64,000 nucleotides of DNA. Source: Dethiosulfatarculus sandiegensis (GTDB taxonomy: Bacteria > Desulfobacterota > Desulfarculia > Desulfarculales > Desulfarculaceae). The stretch covers positions 62,001-126,000 of the forward strand of contig NZ_AZAC01000008.1 in the NCBI RefSeq assembly GCF_000931935.2. The letters run 5' to 3'. Made by a program: the position numbers and the translations under genes. This document shows positions 56,715 through 64,000 of the stretch, one piece after another. A model generated the notes under the pieces. The model did not search any database, was not told the DNA's origin, and saw only the letters and a program-made list of their open reading frames with translations. The first letter of the stretch is position 1. Each line of letters starts with the position of its first letter.

Positions 56715-57296
56715 TTACTTGGCAGCATAGGCTTTTTTCGGATCTACCGAGTAGGTCCAGGGCATGCCTTCATTTTTCCAGCCGCCCAGCATGCGCTGGC
56801 CTTTATAGGCGCTGAATTTGCATTTAATCTTGTCGCCCTCAAACCCACCCATCATGTTGAAGATCTTTTTGGGATCAAAACCGGCGTCCGTGGCCACTTT
56901 GGAGGCCAAGCAGGAACGCTTGCCGCTGCGGCACATGAAGATCAAGGTGTCGGTTTTGGGGTTGTAACGGGCCAAAAGTTCTTTTTTGAAGTTCGGGTTT
57001 GTCACCAGGTTGTACTTGGCTTTGCCTTTGGATTTCTTCAGCTCACCGGTCCACAAAAAATAAGGTACATGGTCGGCCATGGTGGGGTGCCCCACAAAGC
57101 AGTACTCGGGAGCGGTGCGCACATCCACGATATGCACATTCTTTTTGTCTTTCTGCCACATATCCATAGCCTGGGTGGGGGTCACGTTTCCACCTTTGTG
57201 CTCGACTTTCACTTTGTAGGCTTCATAGGCAGGGGCATAGGCGGCAAAGCACAGCACCATTGCGAACGCCAGAACAATAGCAGACAGTCTTTTCAT
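56715..57296 (-). CDS. Exported rhodanese-like protein
   Basis: The 193-residue protein from the ATG at 57296 (GGAGG 8 bases upstream; the frame from 57311 is five codons longer) has a signal peptide (MKRLSAIVLAFAMVLCFAAY, cleaving near AYA-YEAYKV). A rhodanese domain follows, with NVHIVDVRTAPEYCFVGHP (about residues 55-73) and the active-site loop TLIFMCRSGKRSCLASKVAT (Cys about 128 in CRSGKRS). It would handle sulfane sulfur or thiosulfate in the periplasm, plausible in a sulfur-metabolising anaerobe. Confidence 0.9.
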   Translation of the reverse strand: MKRLSAIVLAFAMVLCFAAYAPAYEAYKVKVEHKGGNVTPTQAMDMWQKDKKNVHIVDVRTAPEYCFVGHPTMADHVPYFLWTGELKKSKGKAKYNLVTNPNFKKELLARYNPKTDTLIFMCRSGKRSCLASKVATDAGFDPKKIFNMMGGFEGDKIKCKFSAYKGQRMLGGWKNEGMPWTYSVDPKKAYAAK

Positions 57297-57873
57297 CTCG
57301 TTTTCCTCCATAGGTTGATCAGAAAGGCATTAAGGGCCCAATACTCCTTAATGCACTGGTAAAATCCTGATTGGAAATTTTTACCACGAAGCTTTGATTA
57401 AAGACAACAAAAACAAAACCATGGTTTTTAAAAAATGAAGATCTGTCGACAAATCCTTAAAAAAAAGAAACTTAAGCTTCTTAATTATTCGGATTGTAAA
57501 TAGATAAGCAAAAATGATTCAGATTGGTTTTTTAGGGCTACTTTGCTTAATAGAATAATTTTATTAAGTTTTTGATTGGTTACCAAAGGGATTGGGCTGT
57601 GGGCCTTTAGCTTTGCGCGCCATATCGAAGAGGCAACGGTTCTCGGAAAAAAGAGAATCCGGATAGTGATAATAAGTTATTAAGCGATTATCTGGATAGG
57701 GTATAAGTTCTCAACTGCGTCCCATACCTTGAGGACAAGACAAAGTATTCAATAAAGGACGAATTAGGATTAAGGCCTGGAAAAAGTTTGTTTTTTATCC
57801 AATAAAGGGGACTTCTCGGCATCTTTTTCAATTTTCTGTCGGCTTTAGACCTAAAGTTTTCCAAATGTCTATA
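57297..57873. other. AT-rich gene-free region
   Basis: About 575 bases of low-GC sequence (notably 57400-57560) between the divergent rhodanese gene and the tail of the glycosyltransferase gene. No reading frame or strong signal seen. Confidence 0.5.
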
Positions 57874-59127
57874 TCAAGATACTTTCCCTCCTTCTTTGGC
57901 GCTCCATTGGTTTAACAGATAATCCTTGTTCTGTTCAAAGATCAGGGCCTGTTCTTCCACCAGTTCTTCGGCCTGTGCGGAACTCATTTCAAGAGTTTGC
58001 CGAACAAAGGACGCCACCCTGGCATGATATAGAGGGGTTACCACATCCAGCAGTTGCATGCGGTTTTGCTTCCAGCTATGAAAAGTGGCTGCCAGTTCGT
58101 AAAGGATCTGCACCCAGGCCTCGGTCGGCAGATGAAAGCTCTTCTGCCCTTTTTTGACATTTTTTTGAATCTCTGTAAGGCAGTTAGCGGAAAAAATTTC
58201 TTTCCAAAGTGGGCTGAATTGCCGGTAGCCTATTTTGAACTGCCGGATCAGCTCCGCAAGGTTGACCTTTACCTCTTCGGGCTCCGTTTTGATCTGGTGC
58301 TCAAAAGTGGGTACGGAAACGCTTCCTTTAACCGTTTTCCAGTATGCCTGTTTTTGTTCCATCATATAGAACAAGGTCCATATCACCTGACGGAACATGG
58401 GGCCGAGATGAGCCCCCGGATCCTTGGCGTCATGGATCTTCACCCCCAGGTTGGACTGGCACACCTTGAATCCTTCGGTCAGGGCAGTGGTGGTCATCCA
58501 AATATCTATTCCGTACCTGGCTATCTCTGTATTCCAGACATCTTGTTCCGTATAGAACTTGGCAAGCTTTTGGGATATGGCAAAGTCGCCGCCAATGGGT
58601 TGGCGTATGCGTTGACCATAAAGCGTCCTGGTTAGATTGTATACGATATTGTTGGTAATGGTGCCGTCATACTTGTGTCTTAGATAAACCGGGGCTACAA
58701 AGTCAAAACCCTGTTCAAGGACGGGGTCCAGCAGGTATTTGACCCAATCCGAGGTTATGGACCTGAGGTCTGAGTCCACCATGGCGACCGAGGATGCCTT
58801 TAGTTTTTCAGCCGCCTCGAAAATAGAGCGCAGGGCGCTGCCCTTTCCGGCCGGTCCCCGGTAGATGGAGATAATTTTTTCCTGCCAGGGTTTGATTTCA
58901 AAATCCCGGGCAACCTCTCTGGTATCGTCTGTTGAACCACCGTCTGCAACCAGAATCACGCACCTTTTACCTTTGTAGTGCTTGTTCAGCCCGTGGGTCA
59001 GCATTTGAATGACATGTTCTATGGTGGATTGATTATTAAAACAGGGCACGCCCAGCAAAATATCGGCTTTTTCGATTTCTTCCAATCTTTTTTGGGTATA
59101 GCCTCTCAGCGCCGATTTGAAGGACAT
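57874..59127 (-). CDS. Glycosyltransferase similar to glucosyl-3-phosphoglycerate synthase (GT81/GT2)
   Basis: From the ATG at 59127 (GGGGG 6 bases upstream; a GTG two codons earlier is less likely) the 417-residue protein has ILLGVPCFNNQSTIEHVIQM and VILVADGGSTDDT (about residues 25-70). Then come GPAGKGSALRSIFEAAEKLK (about 90-109) and the DxD-like MVDSDLRSITSDWVKYLL (about 115-132). The set resembles GpgS/MpgS-type retaining enzymes that make compatible-solute precursors. The C-terminal half is helical. It is cytosolic and monocistronic. The acceptor is inferred by family resemblance only. Confidence 0.75.
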   Translation of the reverse strand: MSFKSALRGYTQKRLEEIEKADILLGVPCFNNQSTIEHVIQMLTHGLNKHYKGKRCVILVADGGSTDDTREVARDFEIKPWQEKIISIYRGPAGKGSALRSIFEAAEKLKASSVAMVDSDLRSITSDWVKYLLDPVLEQGFDFVAPVYLRHKYDGTITNNIVYNLTRTLYGQRIRQPIGGDFAISQKLAKFYTEQDVWNTEIARYGIDIWMTTTALTEGFKVCQSNLGVKIHDAKDPGAHLGPMFRQVIWTLFYMMEQKQAYWKTVKGSVSVPTFEHQIKTEPEEVKVNLAELIRQFKIGYRQFSPLWKEIFSANCLTEIQKNVKKGQKSFHLPTEAWVQILYELAATFHSWKQNRMQLLDVVTPLYHARVASFVRQTLEMSSAQAEELVEEQALIFEQNKDYLLNQWSAKEGGKVS

Positions 59128-59428
59128 GGACACCCCCTTTATTTGCTTGAGTCAACCGTGGCTCGAAATGGGTTTTTCCCCGGAACCTCAGCTCTCAGGT
59201 TGGGTTTACCGTTTCATTTTGATGCCTTATACTTGATTATCATAGGGCATGGGCTCACCCGGGGTCAAAAGGTCTTTAAATAAATATTATGTAACGATTA
59301 CTGATAGCCGATTCATTGCTTGGATGCTTTCCTCTTCTTGAGCTATCGTTTTACTAGTGGATCAGGTGAAAAACCGGCCAGAGAATAAGTTTCTTATTGC
59401 TCTGAATTAATAGCAAAAAGGTGAGTTC
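59128..59428. other. Divergent promoter region, no gene
   Basis: About 300 bases between divergent glycosyltransferase and EAL-HDOD genes. AAGGTG before the ATG at 59429 is the ribosome binding site; no clear operator. Confidence 0.5.
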
Positions 59429-60646
59429 ATGGATGTTTTTGTCGCCAGGCAACCGATCTTTGACCGGGAAAACAGGGTCTTTGCCTATGAGCTTCTTTTT
59501 CGGGACGGATTTGAGAACAGTTGTTCTTTCCCTGATTCTGAAAAAGCCACTGCCCAGGTTATCACCAACACCTGTACGGCCCTTGGCCTGGAAGGACTTA
59601 CCTCCGGCAAACCAGTCTTTATCAACTTTACCAAGGATTCACTTGTCAATGGGCTGGTTGAGCTGATTCCACCGGAAAACCTGGTGGTTGAAATCCTTGA
59701 AGAGGTAGCTCCGGACAGGGAGGTTCTTACTGCTCTTAGACGGATAAAGGCAAAGGGATATACCATTGCAATTGATGATCAGTTTACTTATGACCCGGAG
59801 ATGGACCCCCTTTATTCCCTGGCAGATCTAGTTAAGATTGATCTTTTGGAGCGTGAGGGAAGGCTTGACCGCGAGCTTTTGAATCACTGCCGGGAACTGA
59901 AGCTCAAGGTGCTGGCCGAGAAAGTTGAGTATTTATCCCAACACCGGGAATGCATGGATTTGGGATTTGATTTTTTCCAGGGCTTTTACTATCAAAAACC
60001 GGAGATAAAATCCGGCCTGGCGGTCCCTTCCGTTCAACTGGCCCGTTTGCGAATCTTCAAGGAACTTCTGAAACCTGAACTGAATCTTCATGAGTTGCAA
60101 CAAATCATTCAGGTGGATGTTTCCCTGACCTACAGGCTGCTGCGCTACCTTAATTCTTCTTTTTTTTCCTGGCAGTCAGAGGTGGATTCTGTGGCCAGGG
60201 CTTTTTCCCTGCTGGGAGAAAACAATATCCGTAGATGGCTCTCCCTGGCGGTTATTGCGGATCTCACAGACAAGAAAAGTTCTTTGCTGGCCGTGTCCAG
60301 CCTGGAAAGGGCCTTTTTCTGTGAGGCCATGGCAGTCCATTGCCGTGTTGAAATCAACCCCGATCATGCCTACATGGCCGGGCTTTTGTCTTTGCTCGAT
60401 ACGATCCTGGGAATATCTTTTGCAGAAATTCTAAAGGAATTGCCTCTTCCTGAGCCGATTGCCCTGGCCCTTAACGGGGAGACGAGCGACCTGCGCGCTC
60501 TTTTAGAACTTTTTGATCTTTGCCAAAGGGGAGCCTGGGATGACACCTTCCCCTTGTCGGAGAAATTGGGCGTTTCAACCGATAAGGTGGCTGAGTTTCG
60601 TTTGGACACCATTTGCAAGGCCGGTGAGCTGATCTCCGAAGGATAG
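59429..60646 (+). CDS. EAL-HDOD (YuxH-like) signalling protein with degenerate EAL
   Basis: The 405-residue protein joins a truncated EAL fold (DVFVARQPIFDRENRVFAYE, then IAIDDQFTYDPEM and KVLAEKVEYLSQHR, about residues 1-200) to a C-terminal HDOD domain (LQQIIQVDVSLTYRLLRYLN, about 232-251, and IRRWLSLAVIADLTD). The metal-binding residues needed for c-di-GMP hydrolysis are missing: the EAL position reads YELLFR and lacks the downstream catalytic set. This fold class is a regulator that links c-di-GMP or stress signals to motility or proteolysis, probably non-enzymatic. Spacing to the convergent transporter is 13 bases. Confidence 0.85.
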   Translation: MDVFVARQPIFDRENRVFAYELLFRDGFENSCSFPDSEKATAQVITNTCTALGLEGLTSGKPVFINFTKDSLVNGLVELIPPENLVVEILEEVAPDREVLTALRRIKAKGYTIAIDDQFTYDPEMDPLYSLADLVKIDLLEREGRLDRELLNHCRELKLKVLAEKVEYLSQHRECMDLGFDFFQGFYYQKPEIKSGLAVPSVQLARLRIFKELLKPELNLHELQQIIQVDVSLTYRLLRYLNSSFFSWQSEVDSVARAFSLLGENNIRRWLSLAVIADLTDKKSSLLAVSSLERAFFCEAMAVHCRVEINPDHAYMAGLLSLLDTILGISFAEILKELPLPEPIALALNGETSDLRALLELFDLCQRGAWDDTFPLSEKLGVSTDKVAEFRLDTICKAGELISEG

Positions 60647-60658
60647 CGCCAGCTGTCG

Positions 60659-61957
60659 CTATTGGGTCAGTTTGAGCACGGTTTCCGCGCCAAAGGCAAA
60701 GAGCCCGGCAATGCATCCGGTCATGCAGGTGGTGAGAGTGGCAGCCCACAGGGCCTTGAATCCCAGCCTGGAGAGCTCTCCCATCCTGCCCGGAGCCAGG
60801 GCTCCAAAACCGCCTACATAAATTGCCACACTGCCCACATGGGTGAATCCACATAAGGCATAGGAGGCCACCAGGATGCTTCTGTCAAAGCTTATGCCGC
60901 CGTTTTGGGCCAATTGGGCCAGTTGGGTGTATGCGGGGATTTCCGTAACCAGAATCCTTTGTCCCAGAAGCTGGCCGACCTGGGCTGCGTCCGGGGCGGG
61001 CACGCCCATAATCAGGGCCAGGGGCCATCCCAGGTAACCCAATATAGTCTCAAGGTTAAGGCCTGCCAGGCCGCCCAGCCCGCCGAACCAGGACACGACA
61101 TGGTTAACCAGGGACACCAGGCCCAAAAAGCTCAGTAAAAGCGCCATCACCCCGATAACCAGTTTTACGCCATCGTTGGAACCTTGGACAACGGCTTCCA
61201 TAAAGGAAGAATATTTGCCTGTCTCGGGATCAACTGTCTTGCCCATGGTCAGGGGTTCGCCTGTTTCCGGCTCCATTATTTTGGCCACACAGATGGCTGC
61301 GGGAGCCGAGATAATTGACGCGCTCATCAGATGACCGGCTATGTTGGGCATAATGTGGGAAAGCGTCATTACATAGACACCCATGGTGGAACTGGCCACT
61401 GTGGCCATAGCCGCAGTGAGGATGCAGAAAAATTCGCTTCTGGTGAAATCAGGCAGAAAAGGGCGCACCATCCCGGCGGATTCCACCCCCACAAAAATAT
61501 TACTGGCCACACTTAAGGATTCAGCCCCGCTGACTCCCATGGTGCGCACAAACAGGCGGCTGAAGAGCTTGACCACCCTTTGCATGATGCCCAATTGATA
61601 AAGGCCCGCAGTCAAGGCCATGAAAAATATAATGGTGGGAAGGGCCTGGATAGCCAATATGAACCCGACAGAACTCTTATGCCCCGGCCCGATAGACAAA
61701 GGACCGAAAAGGAATTCAACTCCGGCCCGGGCGGAATCAAGGATAACCAGAAATACCTTATTGGCCCCCAAAAGGGCCTCCCGGCCGGCCGGGACTACAA
61801 ACACAAAACAGCCCATAACCAGCTGCAAGCCAACTGCCCAGGCCGCGGTGGACCAGCGTATTTTCTTTTTGGCGTGGCTGGATAAAAAGGCCAGGCCGCA
61901 GATGATCAGGATCCCCCCCAGGCTGATCAGATTATAAAGCAAAGAAGCTGATTGCAT
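60659..61957 (-). CDS. CNT-family nucleoside transporter (NupC-like)
   Basis: The 432-residue membrane protein has the CNT signatures GVESAGMVRPFLPDFTRSEF and VASSTMGVYVMTLSHIMPNI (about residues 155-200) and a late SYALCGFTHVGSVAIYVGGF (about 372-391). It has about 8-10 helices and imports nucleosides with protons or sodium. The ATG at 61957 is preceded by GGGG at 6 bases; a GTG at 61969 is the longer alternative. The gene is convergent with the EAL-HDOD gene and has a strong hairpin in its leader. Confidence 0.92.
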   Translation of the reverse strand: MQSASLLYNLISLGGILIICGLAFLSSHAKKKIRWSTAAWAVGLQLVMGCFVFVVPAGREALLGANKVFLVILDSARAGVEFLFGPLSIGPGHKSSVGFILAIQALPTIIFFMALTAGLYQLGIMQRVVKLFSRLFVRTMGVSGAESLSVASNIFVGVESAGMVRPFLPDFTRSEFFCILTAAMATVASSTMGVYVMTLSHIMPNIAGHLMSASIISAPAAICVAKIMEPETGEPLTMGKTVDPETGKYSSFMEAVVQGSNDGVKLVIGVMALLLSFLGLVSLVNHVVSWFGGLGGLAGLNLETILGYLGWPLALIMGVPAPDAAQVGQLLGQRILVTEIPAYTQLAQLAQNGGISFDRSILVASYALCGFTHVGSVAIYVGGFGALAPGRMGELSRLGFKALWAATLTTCMTGCIAGLFAFGAETVLKLTQ

Positions 61958-62002
61958 TGTTTTCCCCACTATTGGCAGTATGCCGGATCATCACTATTTG
62001 GG

Positions 62003-62033
62003 CCCCCCGAAAAAGCACGGCTTTTTCGGGGGG
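62003..62033. terminator. Very strong hairpin between transporter and kinase remnant
   Basis: CCCCCCGAAAAAGC (62003-62016) and GCTTTTTCGGGGGG (62020-62033) form a perfect 14-bp stem with a 3-base loop, about 45 bases upstream of the transporter start. No U-tract follows on either strand. It could end the kinase transcript, or act in the transporter leader. Confidence 0.5.
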
Positions 62034-62143
62034 GGGTTATCCGGGGTCCGAAGAATTATTTTTTGAAAAATTCACTCAAGGCCGCTTCCGGGTCCTTGCT
62101 TTGCCAATCTATTTCAGGCTAAATCTCAAGCAACTATGGCGTA

Positions 62144-63501
62144 TCAGAACATTTTTTCAAGCACGGGTCCGCAGTCGTAAATATTTATTTCCCTTTTCTG
62201 CTCCTGGTTGTCAATAACAAGACGGTAAGTGCAACCAGGTCCTTTGATATGCTCCAGTTTGTCTGCAATTTGTTTTTCCACCAAGTAATAAACTATCTTG
62301 AGTCCCAGGGTTTCGGCTTTTTCAGGCTTAAGGCCGGCGGGGAGCCCCTTGCCGTTGTCTGAAAAAACGATTTCTTTTTTTGATCCTCCAGTTTTCGGGC
62401 CTCAAAAGTCAACATACCGCTTTCCTGTTCAGAAAAGGCATATTTTAAGGAGTTGGAAATAAATTCATTCAGGATAAGTCCGCAGGCAATGGCCAGGTCC
62501 ATTACCAAATAAACCTCTGGAGCATTGATTGTCATATGTATCCCGGCAGGGTCCGCGCCATAGGCCTTAAAGAGCTGACTGGCCAGGTCTTCCGCATAGT
62601 CTGCCAGGGGTATTCTTGAGAGGTCTCCGGTTTGATAGAGTTGCCTGTGCACCATGCACATGGCCCTCACCCGGTCGCGGCAGTCCTGAAAAGCCTGCAA
62701 TGTCTTTTCATCTGAACAGTGCATGGATTCAAGATCCAGGAGATTGGCTATGTTTTGCAGGTTATTTTTAACCCCGTGGTGGGTTTCCTTTCTAAAGAAT
62801 TCCTTTTCCCGCAAAGTGGATTTAAGCCGGATCTCGTCTTTTCGGCGGTTTTCCATCTCCTGTTTGAGATCCTGATTAGTGCGGACCAGATTGGCGGTTT
62901 TTAATCCCACCAGTTTCTCAAGGCGTTTTTTATGGTCCACAAGTTCTGTCTGAATACGTATTTGTTCTGTTACGTCCCGTACAATGCCATTCAGAAAATA
63001 GGCCTTGCCATGCTGGTCCGGAGTGACGTTGCTGAGGTAGTTGAACCAGCGCCACTCTTTTTTGGTTTGGTGGAACTGTCTTACCACTGCTTCAAATTCC
63101 ATATTTTCAAAGGCCTTTTGTTGCGCTTTTAATGCTGTTTGGTGATCATCCGGGTGCAGGGAGCCAAACCACTGGTCATGGTTGTGGAAAATTTCAAATC
63201 CGGTGATTTCCTTGAGAGAGGAACTCAAAAATATAGGCTCGTAAGCGGGCTCATCATCAGGGAACCCTTTTACGCAATAGGTTGCAAAATTGCGGACGTT
63301 GTTGGTGGATCGGGGTAACTTGCTAAATTGGTGTATGAATTCTTCAAGTTGGCTTTTCAGCTAGCTACTTTCCGTTTTTAGATGGGAAAGATGCTCGTCT
63401 GCGGATGGCTCCTGGGCGTGTTCTTTTTCAGTTGGTCCTTTATTTTCAGGATGTGGATGAAGCTCTGGCAGTTCCGGTTGGGCTGGATGCTTTGGCTTCA
63501 T
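62144..63501 (-). pseudogene. Decayed PAS - HisKA_2-type sensor histidine kinase
   Basis: Read as one gene from ATG 63501 (MKPKHPAQPELPELHPHPEN) the product would be about 450 residues: a charged N-terminus, PAS-like region (ITGFEIFHNHDQWFGSLHPD), PAC segment and coiled coil, HisKA_2 box KETHHGVKNNLQNIANLLDL, N-box LILNEFISNSLKYAF and ATP-lid DNGKGLPAG. It is interrupted by an in-frame TAG (63361-63363) and by a frameshift in the A7 run (T-run 62375-62381 on the plus strand). After the shift the ATPase motifs continue (SDNGKGLP, then TLGLKIVYYLVEKQI) to a TGA ending at 62144. The open part 62293-63228 might be translated from a TTG, but lacks a complete ATP-binding domain. Confidence 0.8.
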
Positions 63502-64000
63502 GGCAAAGGTTCAGCGATTAGGGGGGCATTTAAATGCCCTTTGGAGACAGTTTGGATAAGGGGTATGCGTATTGGAATGTTATTTGTATTAGTAGGGTTA
63601 TGTGGGTAACTAACCGGCATTATCACTCCATTTAAAATAAAACTATAAGTGCTCCAAATATAAAAAAACCTTATTACTTAGTTCGCTTGTAGCAAGCTTG
63701 GATATGATGGCGTTTGATTTACTGGACGGTCAAGCGCGGCAAGGCTCTTGCCGGTGGGCATTTTTGCTATAACTTGGCAAGATGTATTAAACTCAAATAA
63801 ATGATTGTCTTTGGTGATGATTGGTAAAACTTAAGTATTGCAGAAAATAGGCGTTGAAAACTTAATTACGGACTTAGTTAGCCAGCAAAATTTGTTTTTC
63901 CCGACTGTTTAATGCATCTATTCACCTCTTGCCCGCAGAACCTTACTTTGGGCTCATGATCTAAGGGCCAAAATTTCAAGCCTTTGGTCTGAGGTGCCGT
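63502..64000. other. Right edge, no gene recognised
   Basis: The last 500 bases are AT-rich with stop codons in all frames. A short frame at 63382-63609 lies antisense to the kinase remnant and is not convincing. No terminator or promoter is clear. Confidence 0.5.

Noticed and set aside
62293-63228. Kinase 62293-63228 as an intact gene
   Set aside because: It would start at a TTG inside a PAS-like domain and end in a frameshifted tail; both flanks continue the homology.
63361-63363. TAG in the second kinase as pyrrolysine
   Set aside because: It falls in a linker region and the gene also has a frameshift, so a lost codon is simpler.

Overview
The window is about 52-55% GC by eye and looks like the chromosome of an anaerobic, respiring member of the Desulfobacterota (former Deltaproteobacteria). 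The evidence is a heterodisulfide-reductase-like (Hdr) gene cluster with a selenocysteine codon, a futalosine-pathway menaquinone gene pair, an AprA-like flavoprotein paired with an NfnB/GltD-like protein, a tripartite tricarboxylate transporter, and many two-component and chemotaxis proteins. I see no rRNA, tRNA, CRISPR array, phage or complete insertion sequence. The species cannot be named from the sequence alone.

Layout. 1-5.9 kb: a histidine-degradation operon on the minus strand (hutU, glutamate formimidoyltransferase, hutI, cyclodeaminase running off the left edge) with a divergent HutC-type repressor and a perfect palindromic operator between them. 6.1-8.9 kb: a decayed hybrid sensor kinase. 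8.9-10.9 kb: small proteins (DUF1232, two hypothetical proteins, a PaaI-like thioesterase). 10.9-14.2 kb: an intact hybrid kinase with a NMT1/THI5-like sensor. 14.4-19.2 kb: a TetR-adaptor-RND efflux operon with a 12-bp inverted-repeat operator. 19.4-21.3 kb: a glycosyltransferase and a membrane protein. 21.7-24.0 kb: mqnE-mqnC.

24.8-30.8 kb: the most interesting locus. It holds a membrane cytochrome b/heme c/Fe-S/HdrC fusion, then HdrB, then a two-FAD HdrA whose reading frame is continuous only if the in-frame TGA at 27968-27970 is read as selenocysteine. A SECIS-like hairpin lies at the right distance behind that codon. This looks like a membrane-tethered disulfide reductase or electron-bifurcating complex linked to the menaquinone pool, which mqnE/mqnC next door help to make.

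30.9-39.0 kb: a minus-strand unit of AprA-like flavoprotein, NfnB/GltD-like Fe-S flavoprotein and TctC-TctB-TctA transporter, with a GntR/UTRA regulator upstream and an attenuator-like hairpin after tctC. 39.5-44.6 kb: a YbaK deacylase, a methyl-accepting chemotaxis protein, a gene-poor stretch and a methyltransferase. 45.0-49.7 kb: two exported lipoproteins (alpha/beta hydrolase; SH3-NlpC/P60 peptidase) and an RNase II-type nuclease. 50-56.6 kb: a TlpA-like thioredoxin with a long C-terminal extension, a heterodimeric ABC exporter with one degenerate ATP site, a radical SAM protein and a small membrane protein. 56.7-62 kb: an exported rhodanese, a GT81-like glycosyltransferase, a degenerate EAL-HDOD protein and a CNT nucleoside transporter. 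62.1-63.5 kb: a second decayed sensor kinase. The last 500 bases hold nothing I can name.

Many starts were moved inward from the longest reading frame to an ATG or GTG with a ribosome binding site; these choices are stated per gene. Function calls rest on motifs read by eye, with no database search.
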